From positions 1 through 8,603 of the forward strand of contig JAGLKH010000272.1 of NCBI GenBank assembly GCA_023141985.1: a DNA stretch of 8,603 nucleotides. Direction: 5' to 3'. Positions 1-7,426 of the stretch are shown piece by piece. The DNA comes from Flavobacteriaceae bacterium (GTDB lineage Bacteria > Bacteroidota > Bacteroidia > Flavobacteriales > Flavobacteriaceae). Numbering within the stretch: position 1 is the stretch's first letter; the number at the start of each line of letters is the position of its first letter. The translations under genes and the position numbers were made by a program. Below the pieces are notes generated by a model. It was not told where the DNA came from, did not search any database, and worked only from the letters and a program-made list of their open reading frames with translations.

Positions 1-1341
1 TCCTATCTCATTAATATCAAAAAACGGGTCTTCATTATTTGCACCGTCTTTTGATGCACCAATAGCTCCAATAGCAGATACTTCGAGTGTTTCTGAACCT
101 CTAAAAATATTACGTATTAATAAAGATGTACTGAAAGAAAATCCTATAGATTGTATATTACTTTGCGAAATATCTACATTAAATCCCAAACCATACTTTT
201 TACGAGGGGTTAAATTAATATTTACTGTTAAGGTCGTGTCGTTTACATTTTCTATATATTTGATATCAGGATATTTAAATGTTTTTAGTTCATTTAAATG
301 CCGATAAGTTCTTGTACGGTCAATTTCCTTAAAAACATTTCCTTTAGTAATAAATACAGCATCGGTTAAGGATTTTGGGCGATATAGCATTTTACCATAA
401 CTGTATAAGTTATAGTTATCATAGTTAACAGAATCTTGCAAGGGTTGGTTTCTGCTTTCAAAAGCATCATCTGTAAAAATATTAACGTCTTTTATTTTAT
501 ATATTTTAAAAGGGACTAATGCTACTGAATCTTCATTTCGAATAGTTCTATTTTGTATTTGGGTAAGATTATTTACCTTTTTATTGGTGCCAATAGTATC
601 ATGATAGAACCTTATATAGTCTTGTGTAAAATGATACACTCCTGAATTTCTAAAGCTATTGGTTAAACGTTCTCGTTCATTCGTAAAGTCAATAACTCTA
701 TATTGATTTCCTTTTTTTATTAAAGTGTTTTCTTTAGTTTTTTGATATAGTGAATCAATAATTGGTGAAGCAATGTTAGCCGTAAGAGAATCTAAAATAT
801 AAGGTTCTCCTGTTGTAACATTATAATCTATAGTTGCACGTTGGTTATCATTTCTTGTTGTTTTAGAAGTCGTTTTAACATCAAACCAGCCATTTCTAAA
901 ATAATAAGAATCTAATTTTTTTTTAGATTTATTAGTTCTCAATGTATCTACAATTACTGGTGCTTCGCCAGTTGTTTGTAGCCATTTATTAAAGCTTTTT
1001 CTAGATGCTATATCTTTATCTAATTGTTTTTTTGATAACACTTTAGTTTTCCAAGCCACTTTTTTCGGGTTATTATAAATCTTGGCATTTAATATAGAAT
1101 CTATATTTGGGCGTGCAAAATTATAAATATGTAAGCGTAATGGAAAGCCTAGTAATTTACTGTTTGGTTTTTGAGAAATAAGATTTGTAATATTTTCAGA
1201 AGTTGTCTTTTTTTCATTTACATAAACCGAAGTTTGTGTCAATAAATAATTATCTTCTCCAACTCTCTTTACAACATTACACGACGTAATAACTAGTGTA
1301 ATTAATATAAATAATGATATTTTTGCTGTAGTTTGTTTCAA
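1..1341 (-). CDS. tamL: TamL-type outer-membrane assembly lipoprotein, N-terminal part (truncated by window edge)
   Basis: This is an Omp85-superfamily protein that, with TamB, is thought to help insert proteins into the outer membrane. The 447 visible codons cover the signal peptide, the periplasmic POTRA region and the first strands of the barrel; the rest of the barrel lies beyond base 1. The N-terminus is a lipoprotein signal: KQTTAK, a hydrophobic stretch, then the lipobox ITSC with Cys21 as the lipidation site. A POTRA-like segment near residues 345-390 contains RPKSLTDAVFITKGNVF and TYRHLNELKTFKYPDIKYIE. It is followed by the barrel entry KYGLGFNVDISQSN and IRNIFRGSETLEVSA, which is typical of the family. 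The start is inferred as TTG at 1341-1339, because an in-frame TAG lies directly upstream and no ATG occurs before the signal sequence. The gene is divergent from the RNA methyltransferase. The lipoprotein signal distinguishes TamL from plain BamA or TamA. Confidence 0.88.
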   Translation of the reverse strand, partial: MKQTTAKISLFILITLVITSCNVVKRVGEDNYLLTQTSVYVNEKKTTSENITNLISQKPNSKLLGFPLRLHIYNFARPNIDSILNAKIYNNPKKVAWKTKVLSKKQLDKDIASRKSFNKWLQTTGEAPVIVDTLRTNKSKKKLDSYYFRNGWFDVKTTSKTTRNDNQRATIDYNVTTGEPYILDSLTANIASPIIDSLYQKTKENTLIKKGNQYRVIDFTNERERLTNSFRNSGVYHFTQDYIRFYHDTIGTNKKVNNLTQIQNRTIRNEDSVALVPFKIYKIKDVNIFTDDAFESRNQPLQDSVNYDNYNLYSYGKMLYRPKSLTDAVFITKGNVFKEIDRTRTYRHLNELKTFKYPDIKYIENVNDTTLTVNINLTPRKKYGLGFNVDISQSNIQSIGFSFSTSLLIRNIFRGSETLEVSAIGAIGASKDGANNEDPFFDINEIG

Positions 1342-1377
1342 CTAAAAATAAATAAGTTTAGATTTATAAGTAATAAT

Positions 1378-1390
1378 ACCTATTATAGGT
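1378..1390. repeat. 13-bp inverted repeat between tamL and the RNA methyltransferase gene
   Basis: ACCTAT-T-ATAGGT is a perfect palindrome with a one-base centre in the 68-bp divergent intergenic region. It lies just downstream of the tamL -7 element, near the expected transcription start. It could be a regulator site for one or both genes, but at this length in AT-rich DNA chance is a real alternative. Confidence 0.25.
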
Positions 1391-1391
1391 T

Positions 1392-1399
1392 CAAAAATA
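1392..1399 (-). promoter_or_regulatory. Bacteroidota -7 element for tamL
   Basis: The minus strand reads TATTTTTG, an exact match to TAnnTTTG, about 50 bases before the tamL start. No clear TTG-type -33 element is found about 19 bases further upstream, so the call rests on the -7 box and its position. Confidence 0.45.
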
Positions 1400-1409
1400 C
1401 ATTTTTTGA

Positions 1410-2150
1410 ATGTTAAGTAAAAGCGAAATAAAGCTAATAACGAGTTTAAAACAAAAAAAGTACCGTTTACAACATCAGTTGTTTGTAGCTGAAGGTAAAA
1501 AGACGATTCTTGAACTTTTAAATTCAAAACTCAAATTGTATCAACTCTATACAACTACGTTAGAATTTGATGCATCAGATGCTTTACAAACAAAAATAAC
1601 GCCAAAAGAGCTAGATAGAATAAGTTTTTTAAAGACACCAAATATTGCTTTAGGAGTATTTAAAATTCCAAAACCACAACCTATTGATTTTAGCAAACTT
1701 ATTGTAGCATTAGATGATGTAAGAGATCCTGGAAATTTAGGAACTATTATTAGATTATGCGATTGGTTTGGTGTTAAGGATCTGGTTTGTAATTTAGAAA
1801 CTGTGGATTGCTATAATCCAAAAGTAATTCAAGCTACAATGGGCTCAATAACCAGGGTTAATGTGTCTTATGTAGATTTAATAGAGCTTTTATCTACAAA
1901 AAATAAAATAGAAAAATTTGGAGCTTTTATGGATGGAGTTAATGTCTATAACATGAAATTGCCTAATTCTGGTATTTTAGTATTGGGCAATGAAGCTAAT
2001 GGAATATGTAAAGAAGTAGAATCTCAAATCACGCAACGTATTTCAATACCTGGATTTGGAGATATGCAAGCGACTGAAAGCTTAAATGTAGCTAATGCTA
2101 CTGCTATTTTTTTGAGTGAGTTTAAAAGAAGAGCGACTACTGAAACGTAA
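1410..2150 (+). CDS. TrmH/SpoU-family (SPOUT) RNA 2'-O-ribose methyltransferase
   Basis: The protein of 246 residues is predicted to methylate a ribose 2'-OH in rRNA or tRNA with S-adenosylmethionine. Residues 1-90 form the N-terminal RNA-binding domain, with the family phrase FVAEGKKTILELL at 25-37. Residues 97-240 are the knotted SPOUT domain. Motif 1 is VRDPGNLGTIIRLCD (104-118), with the conserved Asn109 and catalytic Arg115. Motif 2 is LVLGNEANGI (190-199), with Glu195. Motif 3 is SIPGFGDMQATESLNVANA (212-230), which supplies the SAM-binding loop. All catalytic motifs are intact and the length is normal. The exact target nucleotide cannot be read from sequence, so no symbol is given. The gene is divergent from tamL. 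Its last 14 bases overlap the end of porT on the other strand. Confidence 0.93.
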   Translation: MLSKSEIKLITSLKQKKYRLQHQLFVAEGKKTILELLNSKLKLYQLYTTTLEFDASDALQTKITPKELDRISFLKTPNIALGVFKIPKPQPIDFSKLIVALDDVRDPGNLGTIIRLCDWFGVKDLVCNLETVDCYNPKVIQATMGSITRVNVSYVDLIELLSTKNKIEKFGAFMDGVNVYNMKLPNSGILVLGNEANGICKEVESQITQRISIPGFGDMQATESLNVANATAIFLSEFKRRATTET

Positions 2151-2850
2151 AGTTGATAAAAAGCCCCCTGGTTTTCATAGATGTTATATTACTTGTCCAA
2201 GGGCTATTTGGATCGAAATCTCTAACCAATTCATCATTCATGGCAAAAACACCACGTACTGAAGGCGTAAATTTAAACCAAAATAAGTAAAGGTCTATAC
2301 CAAAACCTAACTCATAAAAAAAGACGTTTCTCTTCGATCTAAATTGTCCAACACTATTATCGTCTGGATTTTCTTCGTTACTGGATAAGTTTAAAGCAGT
2401 AGAAAAACCACCCACAATAAAAGGTTTTATATTGTTAACACGTTTGGTTGATATTTTTAATAATAACGGAATATGTATGTACGTCGAACGTACTTCACGC
2501 AATAAATCATTATCATTAAAACTCATACCTTGAAAATAACTAGAGTGGTAATTAAGCTCCCGTTTTGATATAGATAATCCAGGTTCTAATCTTAAATCTA
2601 AAAACTCGTTAATTCGTAAATTACCTATTAAACCAACATTAAAGCCAACCGATTTTAATACTTGTATGTCAGCTAAATTTTGATTATAATCAAAATTAAA
2701 ATCATAGTTATTAAACCCTAAAAAATAACCCCATGACAAAAATGATTTGTCGAAGTTTTCATTATTTTTAATTTTCTCTTTACTAAATAATTGTGCAGAA
2801 ATAGTTTGTAAGGCAAAGAAAAAAGATAGTAATACAAATAGTTTTTTCAT
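2137..2850 (-). CDS. porT: PorT-family type IX secretion / outer-membrane beta-barrel protein
   Basis: PorT is needed for type IX secretion, the Bacteroidota system that exports gliding adhesins and enzymes. The protein has 237 residues. It begins MKKLFVLLSFFFALQTISAQ, a signal peptide with likely cleavage after Ala19. The rest is a small barrel with alternating aromatic strands: GYFLGFNNYDFNF, STYIHIPLLLKISTKRVNNIKPFIVGG, and FRSKRNVFFYELGFGIDLYLFWFKFTPSVRG, ending FINFTFQ. The IHIPLLLK / KPFIVGG / YELGFGID pattern and the position one base after ubiE both match the PorT family as I know it. An in-frame extension back to 2982 was not used because it lies inside ubiE and would bury the signal peptide. 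The gene is cotranscribed with ubiE and probably depends on its promoter. A generic porin-like barrel protein is the alternative. Confidence 0.85.
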   Translation of the reverse strand: MKKLFVLLSFFFALQTISAQLFSKEKIKNNENFDKSFLSWGYFLGFNNYDFNFDYNQNLADIQVLKSVGFNVGLIGNLRINEFLDLRLEPGLSISKRELNYHSSYFQGMSFNDNDLLREVRSTYIHIPLLLKISTKRVNNIKPFIVGGFSTALNLSSNEENPDDNSVGQFRSKRNVFFYELGFGIDLYLFWFKFTPSVRGVFAMNDELVRDFDPNSPWTSNITSMKTRGLFINFTFQ

Positions 2851-2851
2851 T

Positions 2852-3583
2852 CTATTGTTTAATTGCTTTATAAATAGTAGCCACACCAAATGTTTGTGGT
2901 AAAGCTTTAGCATTAATAAACCCAATTTTATGTAAAATATTGTTGAGAGCTTCACCGTAAGGAAAAACTGAAGCCGATTCACTTAAATAAGAATAGGCTA
3001 CTTTATCTCTCGAAAATAATTTGCCAATTAAAGGTAAAATTACTTTAGTATGAAAATTATAGCCTTGTTTAAAAGGTGTTTTAGTAGGATTAGAAGTTTC
3101 TAATATCACAAAAATCCCGTTTGGTTTTAATACACGTAAAATTTCTGAAAGCCCTTTTTCTAAATTTTCAAAATTACGTATTCCAAATGCTACAGTTATA
3201 GCATCAAATGTTTTATCATTAAATGGTAAATTTTCAGAATCCCCAACAACCAGATCAATAGTATTTTCTAAGTTTTTTTTTGCAATCTTTTTTCGTCCTA
3301 CGGCTAGCATACCTTCACTAATATCTAATCCAATAATTTTTGAAGCGTTTGTTTTGGTAAGACTAATAGCGAGATCTCCTGTTCCGGTAGCAATATCAAG
3401 AATAATTTCCGGTTTTTGTTTAGCAACAATAGTTACTACTTTTTTTCTCCACTTTACATCAATGCCAAAAGAGATTACTCTATTTAAACTATCGTATTCT
3501 TTAGAGATAGTATTAAACATTTTAGTGACTTGCTCTTTTTTGCTTAAATCACTATTCTTATAAGGTTTTACTTTACTGGACAT
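2852..3583 (-). CDS. ubiE: Demethylmenaquinone C-methyltransferase (UbiE/MenG)
   Basis: The enzyme adds the last methyl group in menaquinone synthesis, using S-adenosylmethionine. Flavobacteria respire with menaquinone, so the MenG role is more likely than the ubiquinone one. The 243 residues form a class I Rossmann methyltransferase. Motif I is DIATGTGD (63-70), the acidic residue ending the second strand is Asp87 in LDISEGML, and GDSENLPF lies at 114-121. The family signature FGIRNFEN is at 133-140, VLKPNG at 151-156, and [10 protein letters not shown] at 199-208. Length is typical and all motifs are present. ubiE is the first gene of a minus-strand operon with porT. No TAnnTTTG box was found in its 116-bp upstream region, so its promoter is unassigned. 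Confidence 0.95.
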   Translation of the reverse strand: MSSKVKPYKNSDLSKKEQVTKMFNTISKEYDSLNRVISFGIDVKWRKKVVTIVAKQKPEIILDIATGTGDLAISLTKTNASKIIGLDISEGMLAVGRKKIAKKNLENTIDLVVGDSENLPFNDKTFDAITVAFGIRNFENLEKGLSEILRVLKPNGIFVILETSNPTKTPFKQGYNFHTKVILPLIGKLFSRDKVAYSYLSESASVFPYGEALNNILHKIGFINAKALPQTFGVATIYKAIKQ

Positions 3584-3666
3584 TAATAATAGGAAGCTAT
3601 AAAATTATTTAGAAATAGTTTTGTTGCAAAGAAATGGAATTCAACGGCAAATCCCTAAAAATAAAT

Positions 3667-3674
3667 TATATTTG
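3667..3674 (+). promoter_or_regulatory. Bacteroidota -7 element for trkA (and probably trkH)
   Basis: TATATTTG matches TAnnTTTG exactly and ends 25 bases before the trkA ATG, giving an expected leader of about 20 bases. The nearest upstream TTG (3624-3626) is too far away for a normal -33 element, so only the -7 part is supported. Confidence 0.55.
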
Positions 3675-3699
3675 CTAGTCTTTATAATTAATACACCAG

Positions 3700-5049
3700 A
3701 TGAAAATTATTATTGCTGGCGCAGGAGAAGTCGGGTTTCATTTAGCAAAATTATTATCTTACGAATCTCAAGAAATAACTTTAATAGATACCAATAAGGA
3801 AAGTCTTGCCTATGCCGATAATCATTTAGATATAAAAGTCATTAAAGGAGATGCAACTTCAATTTCCAATTTAAAAGAAGCCAGGGTACATATTTCCGAT
3901 TTAGTAATTGCGGTAACATCTTCAGAAACTACAAATATCACAACCTGTGTTTTAGCAAAGCAATTAGGAGCAAAAAAAGCCATTGCTAGAATTTCTAACC
4001 AAGAGTTTATAGATCATAAGGAAGAAGTTGGATTTATTAAATTCGGAATAGACGAATTAATTTCCCCCGAATCATTAGCCTCTGCAGAAATTAAATTAAT
4101 ACTAGACCAATCTGCCTTTGATGATACTTATGAGTTTGAAAATGGGGCTTTAACGATGTTAGGGTTAAATTTATCAAGAACTGCTTTATTTGTTGGAAAA
4201 TCGGTTAAAGATGCAGCAAAATTATTTCCTGAAATTCATTTTGTACCCATTGCAATACAACGATATGGTACACAATATACCATTATTCCTCGAGGAGATA
4301 CTATTTTTAAAGAAAGAGATCATGTTGTGTTTATTACATCAAAAGGTGGAGATGAAGAACTATGTAAGCTTACCGGTAAAGTTAAAACAGCGATTAAAAA
4401 TGTGATGATTCTTGGTGGAGGAAGAATTGGTTCTAAAGCCGCAAAAGATTTAACGAAGAGTAAGTTTAATATTAAACTTATTGAAAAAAATAAAGATAGA
4501 GCCTTCGAACTTGCTGATGAACTGCCTGGTGCATTAGTAATAAGTGGAGATGGTAGAAATGTAGATTTGTTAGACGAAGAAAACATTGCTGAAATGGAGG
4601 CTTTTATTTCGGTAACAGGAAATTCTGAAACAAATATCATGTCGTGTTTAGTAGCTAAATCTAAAGGTGTAAGAAAAACCATTGCTTTAGTAGAAAACAT
4701 GGATTATTTTGAATTATCTCATTCTATAGGTATAGACACTTTAATCAATAAAAAACTTTTGGCTGCAAATAATATTTTTAGATATATACGCAAAGGTGAA
4801 GTTGTTGCAATGACAAAACTTAATAATATGAATGCTGAGTTATTAGAATTTGTTGTTAAACCCACTTCTAAAATATGTAATAAAATAATTAGAGAATTGG
4901 ATTTTCCACGTTCTGCAATAATTGGAGGTGTTATTAGAAATGGAGAAGGACTTATTGCATTGGGTGGTTTTAAAATTGTAGCTGGAGATAGAATAGTAGT
5001 ATGTAGTTTGCCGCAGTCTCTTAAAAAAATAGAGTCTCTTTTCGATTAA
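3700..5049 (+). CDS. trkA: Trk potassium uptake system, cytoplasmic nucleotide-binding subunit TrkA
   Basis: TrkA forms the cytoplasmic gating ring of the Trk channel and binds NAD(H) or adenine nucleotides. The 449 residues carry the usual duplicated layout: RCK/TrkA-N (1-125), TrkA-C (about 140-220), a second TrkA-N (233-350) and a second TrkA-C (about 365-449). The first Rossmann fold shows GAGEVG (7-12), Asp30 at the end of the second strand, and GDAT (50-53). The second shows GGGRIG (239-244), Glu262 in place of the Asp, and GDG (283-285). Both nucleotide sites therefore look intact. The length is normal for full two-RCK TrkA. trkH follows after 99 bases on the same strand, so the two were most likely made from one message starting near 3681. 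Confidence 0.96.
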   Translation: MKIIIAGAGEVGFHLAKLLSYESQEITLIDTNKESLAYADNHLDIKVIKGDATSISNLKEARVHISDLVIAVTSSETTNITTCVLAKQLGAKKAIARISNQEFIDHKEEVGFIKFGIDELISPESLASAEIKLILDQSAFDDTYEFENGALTMLGLNLSRTALFVGKSVKDAAKLFPEIHFVPIAIQRYGTQYTIIPRGDTIFKERDHVVFITSKGGDEELCKLTGKVKTAIKNVMILGGGRIGSKAAKDLTKSKFNIKLIEKNKDRAFELADELPGALVISGDGRNVDLLDEENIAEMEAFISVTGNSETNIMSCLVAKSKGVRKTIALVENMDYFELSHSIGIDTLINKKLLAANNIFRYIRKGEVVAMTKLNNMNAELLEFVVKPTSKICNKIIRELDFPRSAIIGGVIRNGEGLIALGGFKIVAGDRIVVCSLPQSLKKIESLFD

Positions 5050-5062
5050 TAAATACTAATGA

Positions 5063-5113
5063 AACATCCATGACTAAAAAAATATATACACTTGGGTTTA
5101 TAAAATGGATGTT
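5063..5113 (+). repeat. 9-bp inverted repeat in the trkA-trkH spacer
   Basis: AACATCCAT (5063-5071) and ATGGATGTT (5105-5113) are perfect reverse complements with a 33-base loop. The right arm is also part of GATGT-T-ACATC (5108-5118), so the RNA has competing ways to fold before the trkH start-codon hairpin. Not followed by a T-run, so it does not look like a terminator. Confidence 0.4.
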
Positions 5114-5138
5114 ACATCTGACTAATAAAAAACAATAA
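5070..5138 (+). CDS. Possible 22-residue leader peptide between trkA and trkH
   Basis: An ATG at 5070 opens a 22-codon frame, beginning MTKKIYTLGFIKW and ending LTNKKQ, with a TAA 10 bases before the trkH ATG. It starts in an ATGA overlap with the stop of an even shorter frame (5059-5073, MKHP). Ribosomes translating it would pass through the left arm of the hairpin that pairs the trkH start codon. No known family is recognised. A 22-codon frame can easily arise by chance in such AT-rich DNA, so coding status is open. Confidence 0.22.
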   Translation: MTKKIYTLGFIKWMLHLTNKKQ

Positions 5139-5151
5139 ATATTATCAGATG
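5115..5151 (+). promoter_or_regulatory. Hairpin that pairs the trkH start codon
   Basis: CATCTGA (5115-5121) plus TAATA (5123-5127), with C5122 bulged, pairs with TATTA (5140-5144) plus TCAGATG (5145-5151). This gives 12 base pairs around a 12-base A-rich loop. The last three pairs contain the trkH ATG (5149-5151). The structure could limit trkH translation unless it is opened by ribosomes coming from upstream or by RNA refolding. The pairing is read directly; the regulatory role is inferred. Confidence 0.4.
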
Positions 5152-6642
5152 AAACTCAATTACAAAATTATTTTTCATTTTTTAGGATTACTATTATTAT
5201 GTAATGGTGGTTTTATGTTATTATCTTCTTTAGTAAGTAAAATCTATGAAGATGGAGTGACACAGCAAATATTTTTAGCTGGAATTACAGTTGTTTTTGT
5301 AGGAGTACTTACAATGCTTTTTACAAGGAATCATAAAAAAGAAATTAAAAAACGTGAGGGCTATATTGTAGTTGCTTTTGGATGGATTGTCATGGCATTA
5401 TCAGGAACTTTGCCTTATATTTTTACCGCTTCGATACCCAATTTTACAAACGCTTTTTTTGAAACCATGTCTGGATTCACAACAACGGGAGCCTCTATTT
5501 TAAACGATATTGAAATTGTACCAAAAGGAGTATTGTTTTGGAGAAGTACAACACAATGGATTGGTGGAATGGGAATTATTGTGCTTGCAGTTGCAATTTT
5601 ACCATTATTAGGTATTGGAGGCATGCAACTTTTTGCAGCTGAAGCTCCTGGGCCAAGTGCCGACAAATTACATCCTAGAATAACCGACACAGCAAAACGT
5701 TTATGGCTTATCTATTTTGGATATACTATTGCCGAAACCTTTTTGCTTAAATTAGCAGGCATGTCGTTTTTTGATGCTATTAATCATTCTATGACAACGT
5801 TATCTACAGGAGGATTTTCTACTAAAAACGCAAGTTTAGCCTTCTGGAATGGACAACCTGTAATTCAATATATCGTGATACTGTTTATGTTTATAGCGGG
5901 AACGAATTTTGTATTGAGTTATTTTGCTTTTAAAGGAAGATTGAAAAAAATAATTGAAGATGAAGAGTTTAAACTGTACTTTAAATTAATTACTATATTT
6001 ACAATAATAGTAGCTTTAATAATCTATTTTAGAGCTGATATGTCCTTGTCTTCTATACATCATCCTATGGTTTTAGGAGAATTAGAAAGCGCGTTTAGGC
6101 ATGGTGTATTTCAAATATTAACGGTTATAACCACAACTGGTTTTATTAGTGCAGATTATTCGCTGTGGACCCCTTTTTTAGTAGTATTATTTTTTGGTTT
6201 AATGTTTCTTGGTGGCTCTTCCGGTAGTACTGCTGGAGGCGTTAAGGTGGTAAGGCATTTGTTGATGATTAAAAATGGTTTTTTAGAATTTAAAAGATTA
6301 CTACACCCAAATGCAATTTTGCCCGTAAGATATAATACTAAAGCTGTTGCTCGAAATATTATATTTAATATTTTGGCATTTTTTATTTTGTATATGCTTT
6401 CTTTTGTGATCGGTGCTTTAGGGTTTTCTATGTTAGGATTGGATTTTGAGTCTGCTGTTGGTGTTTCTGCATCAAGTTTAGGAAATATTGGTCCGGCCTT
6501 AGGAGACTTTGGGCCAGTAAATAATTATGCTTTATTGCCTGATATTGGAAAATGGTGGAGCAGCTTTTTAATGCTAATAGGTCGTTTAGAATTGTTTACA
6601 GTTTTAATATTATTAACGCCTTTCTTTTGGAGAAACAGGTAA
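5149..6642 (+). CDS. trkH: Trk potassium uptake channel, membrane subunit TrkH
   Basis: TrkH is the inner-membrane K+-translocating subunit gated by the TrkA ring. The 497 residues form the four M1-P-M2 repeats of the SKT superfamily after two N-terminal membrane helices (about 8-29 and 40-58). All four pore-loop selectivity segments are visible: SGFTTTGAS (108-116), TLSTGGFS (217-224), ITTTGF (327-332) and SLGNIGP (443-449). The glycine-rich third-repeat element GGSSGSTAGGVKVVR (355-369) corresponds to the intramembrane gating loop, and Arg479 in IGRLELF sits where the family keeps a conserved basic residue. Length is normal. Its last 30 bases overlap the convergent XRE gene. A hairpin pairs its start codon, so its output may be set separately from trkA. 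Confidence 0.96.
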   Translation: MKLNYKIIFHFLGLLLLCNGGFMLLSSLVSKIYEDGVTQQIFLAGITVVFVGVLTMLFTRNHKKEIKKREGYIVVAFGWIVMALSGTLPYIFTASIPNFTNAFFETMSGFTTTGASILNDIEIVPKGVLFWRSTTQWIGGMGIIVLAVAILPLLGIGGMQLFAAEAPGPSADKLHPRITDTAKRLWLIYFGYTIAETFLLKLAGMSFFDAINHSMTTLSTGGFSTKNASLAFWNGQPVIQYIVILFMFIAGTNFVLSYFAFKGRLKKIIEDEEFKLYFKLITIFTIIVALIIYFRADMSLSSIHHPMVLGELESAFRHGVFQILTVITTTGFISADYSLWTPFLVVLFFGLMFLGGSSGSTAGGVKVVRHLLMIKNGFLEFKRLLHPNAILPVRYNTKAVARNIIFNILAFFILYMLSFVIGALGFSMLGLDFESAVGVSASSLGNIGPALGDFGPVNNYALLPDIGKWWSSFLMLIGRLELFTVLILLTPFFWRNR

Positions 6643-6879
6643 TGCTGATTCTCTAAAAAATGCTTCCATGGGTACTTCAAGAGCATATGCAATATTTTGC
6701 AATGTAAGTATCGTGATGTTTCTTTTACCAGCTTCTATAACATTATAAAAACTCTTATTAAAACCACAGCGTTCTGCAACTTCTCTTTGTCTCAATCCTT
6801 TCTTTAATCTAATGGTTTTTAAGCGCTTACCTAATTGGTTTAATGTTTCTTGAGAGTCTTTAGAGTAGTAAGTTGCCAT
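6613..6879 (-). CDS. Small XRE-family helix-turn-helix regulator (paralog 1)
   Basis: This 88-residue protein is a stand-alone DNA-binding domain. The five-helix XRE fold spans about residues 13-76, with the HTH at about 29-52 (LRQREVAERCGFNKSFYNVI followed by EAGKR). The conserved tail ITILTLQNIAYALEVPMEAFF follows. The start at ATG 6879 is chosen over an in-frame ATG at 6978 because from there the protein aligns residue for residue with its neighbour: 25 residues up to TIRL in both. The extra upstream stretch also looks like untranslated AT-rich DNA. Its 3' end overlaps trkH by 30 bases tail to tail, so its last codons are constrained by trkH. It lacks any ligand or protease domain, so it may act as a repressor of itself or nearby genes. 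The target is unknown. Confidence 0.88.
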   Translation of the reverse strand: MATYYSKDSQETLNQLGKRLKTIRLKKGLRQREVAERCGFNKSFYNVIEAGKRNITILTLQNIAYALEVPMEAFFRESALPVSPKERR

Positions 6880-7025
6880 AGATTTAAAAATTTTAGACAA
6901 AGTAACTACAAGTTTTCTTTTTAAAATACAAATAGTTATAAAATATTGTAATCGTTCTAAATTCTTAATAAAATACATTTAGCTTTTGAGATTTATTATT
7001 TTGGAGCTTTAAAGTAGTTTGGCTT

Positions 7026-7277
7026 TTACCTGATTATTAGTTTTCTCTTAATAAAAAAACTTTCCATTGGTTCATCAAGTGCTGTAGCGATAGTGTGCAA
7101 AGTTAGTATCGTGATGTTTCTATTACCGGCTTCTATATTATTATAGCTGCTTTTATCATAGCCACAACGATTAGCCATTTCTTTTTGGGGTATTTCCTTA
7201 TTTAATCTAATAGTTTTTATGTTTTCGCCTAAAGCCTTTAAAATTTGTGCTTTTGTTTGTCCTTCTTTTTCAGACAT
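7026..7277 (-). CDS. Small XRE-family helix-turn-helix regulator (paralog 2)
   Basis: The 83-residue protein is a tandem paralog of the XRE protein encoded just downstream on the same strand. The aligned core from TIRL to FF has 36 identical residues of 54 by my count. The HTH lies at about 29-52 (IPQKEMANRCGYDKSSYNNI) and the tail reads ITILTLHTIATALDEPMESFF. The last residues (IKRKLIIR) diverge from the paralog. It is the gene next to the peptide locus and is transcribed away from it, with 326 bases between its start and the first peptide gene. That layout fits a regulator and target sharing one control region, but it is only positional evidence. No TAnnTTTG box was seen on the minus strand upstream. 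Confidence 0.88.
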   Translation of the reverse strand: MSEKEGQTKAQILKALGENIKTIRLNKEIPQKEMANRCGYDKSSYNNIEAGNRNITILTLHTIATALDEPMESFFIKRKLIIR

Positions 7278-7426
7278 AATTTTTACTATGTTAGGTATTA
7301 ATGAGCAGGTTAATAATTAATAAGAATAAGGGGCTAATAATTTTTTTTAAAAATAAAAAGAATAGTACGGCAAGTAATAATTAATCTATATAAAGCATAA
7401 AAAAACGGATGTAATACATTACTATG
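7278..7426. other. Left half of the 326-bp intergenic region between XRE paralog 2 and the peptide locus
   Basis: No open frame of note and no RNA gene was seen. The stretch should hold the promoter of the XRE pair, but no TAnnTTTG box is present on the minus strand. The only structured element is GTAAT-AC-ATTAC at 7411-7422, a 5-bp inverted repeat just before the first 20-bp unit of the peptide control region. The right half (7427-7603) is annotated separately. Confidence 0.5.

Noticed and set aside
1342..1527. Minus-strand open frame of 61 codons
   Set aside because: Covers the divergent promoter region and the antisense of the methyltransferase start; the real minus-strand gene is tamL in another frame.
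2851..2982. In-frame N-terminal extension of porT to an ATG at 2982
   Set aside because: It runs through the end of ubiE and would bury a clear signal peptide that begins at Met 2850.
3354..3563. Plus-strand open frame of 69 codons
   Set aside because: Antisense shadow of ubiE.
4190..4405. Second plus-strand open frame of 71 codons inside trkA
   Set aside because: Out-of-frame shadow of trkA with no start signals or family features.
4320..4700. Long minus-strand open frame (126 codons), serine-rich
   Set aside because: It lies wholly antisense to trkA, whose motifs are intact, and its composition (runs of Ser, Pro, Leu) is what the reverse of a TrkA frame gives.
5415..5690. Minus-strand open frame of 91 codons
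   Set aside because: Antisense shadow of trkH over pore loop 1 and the following helices; no family features.
6880..6978. In-frame N-terminal extension of XRE paralog 1
   Set aside because: The paralogs align from their own Met codons with no gap; the extension is hydrophobic AT-rich filler.
7411..7422. GTAAT-AC-ATTAC inverted repeat as an operator
   Set aside because: Short, absent from the second module, and expected by chance in AT-rich DNA.
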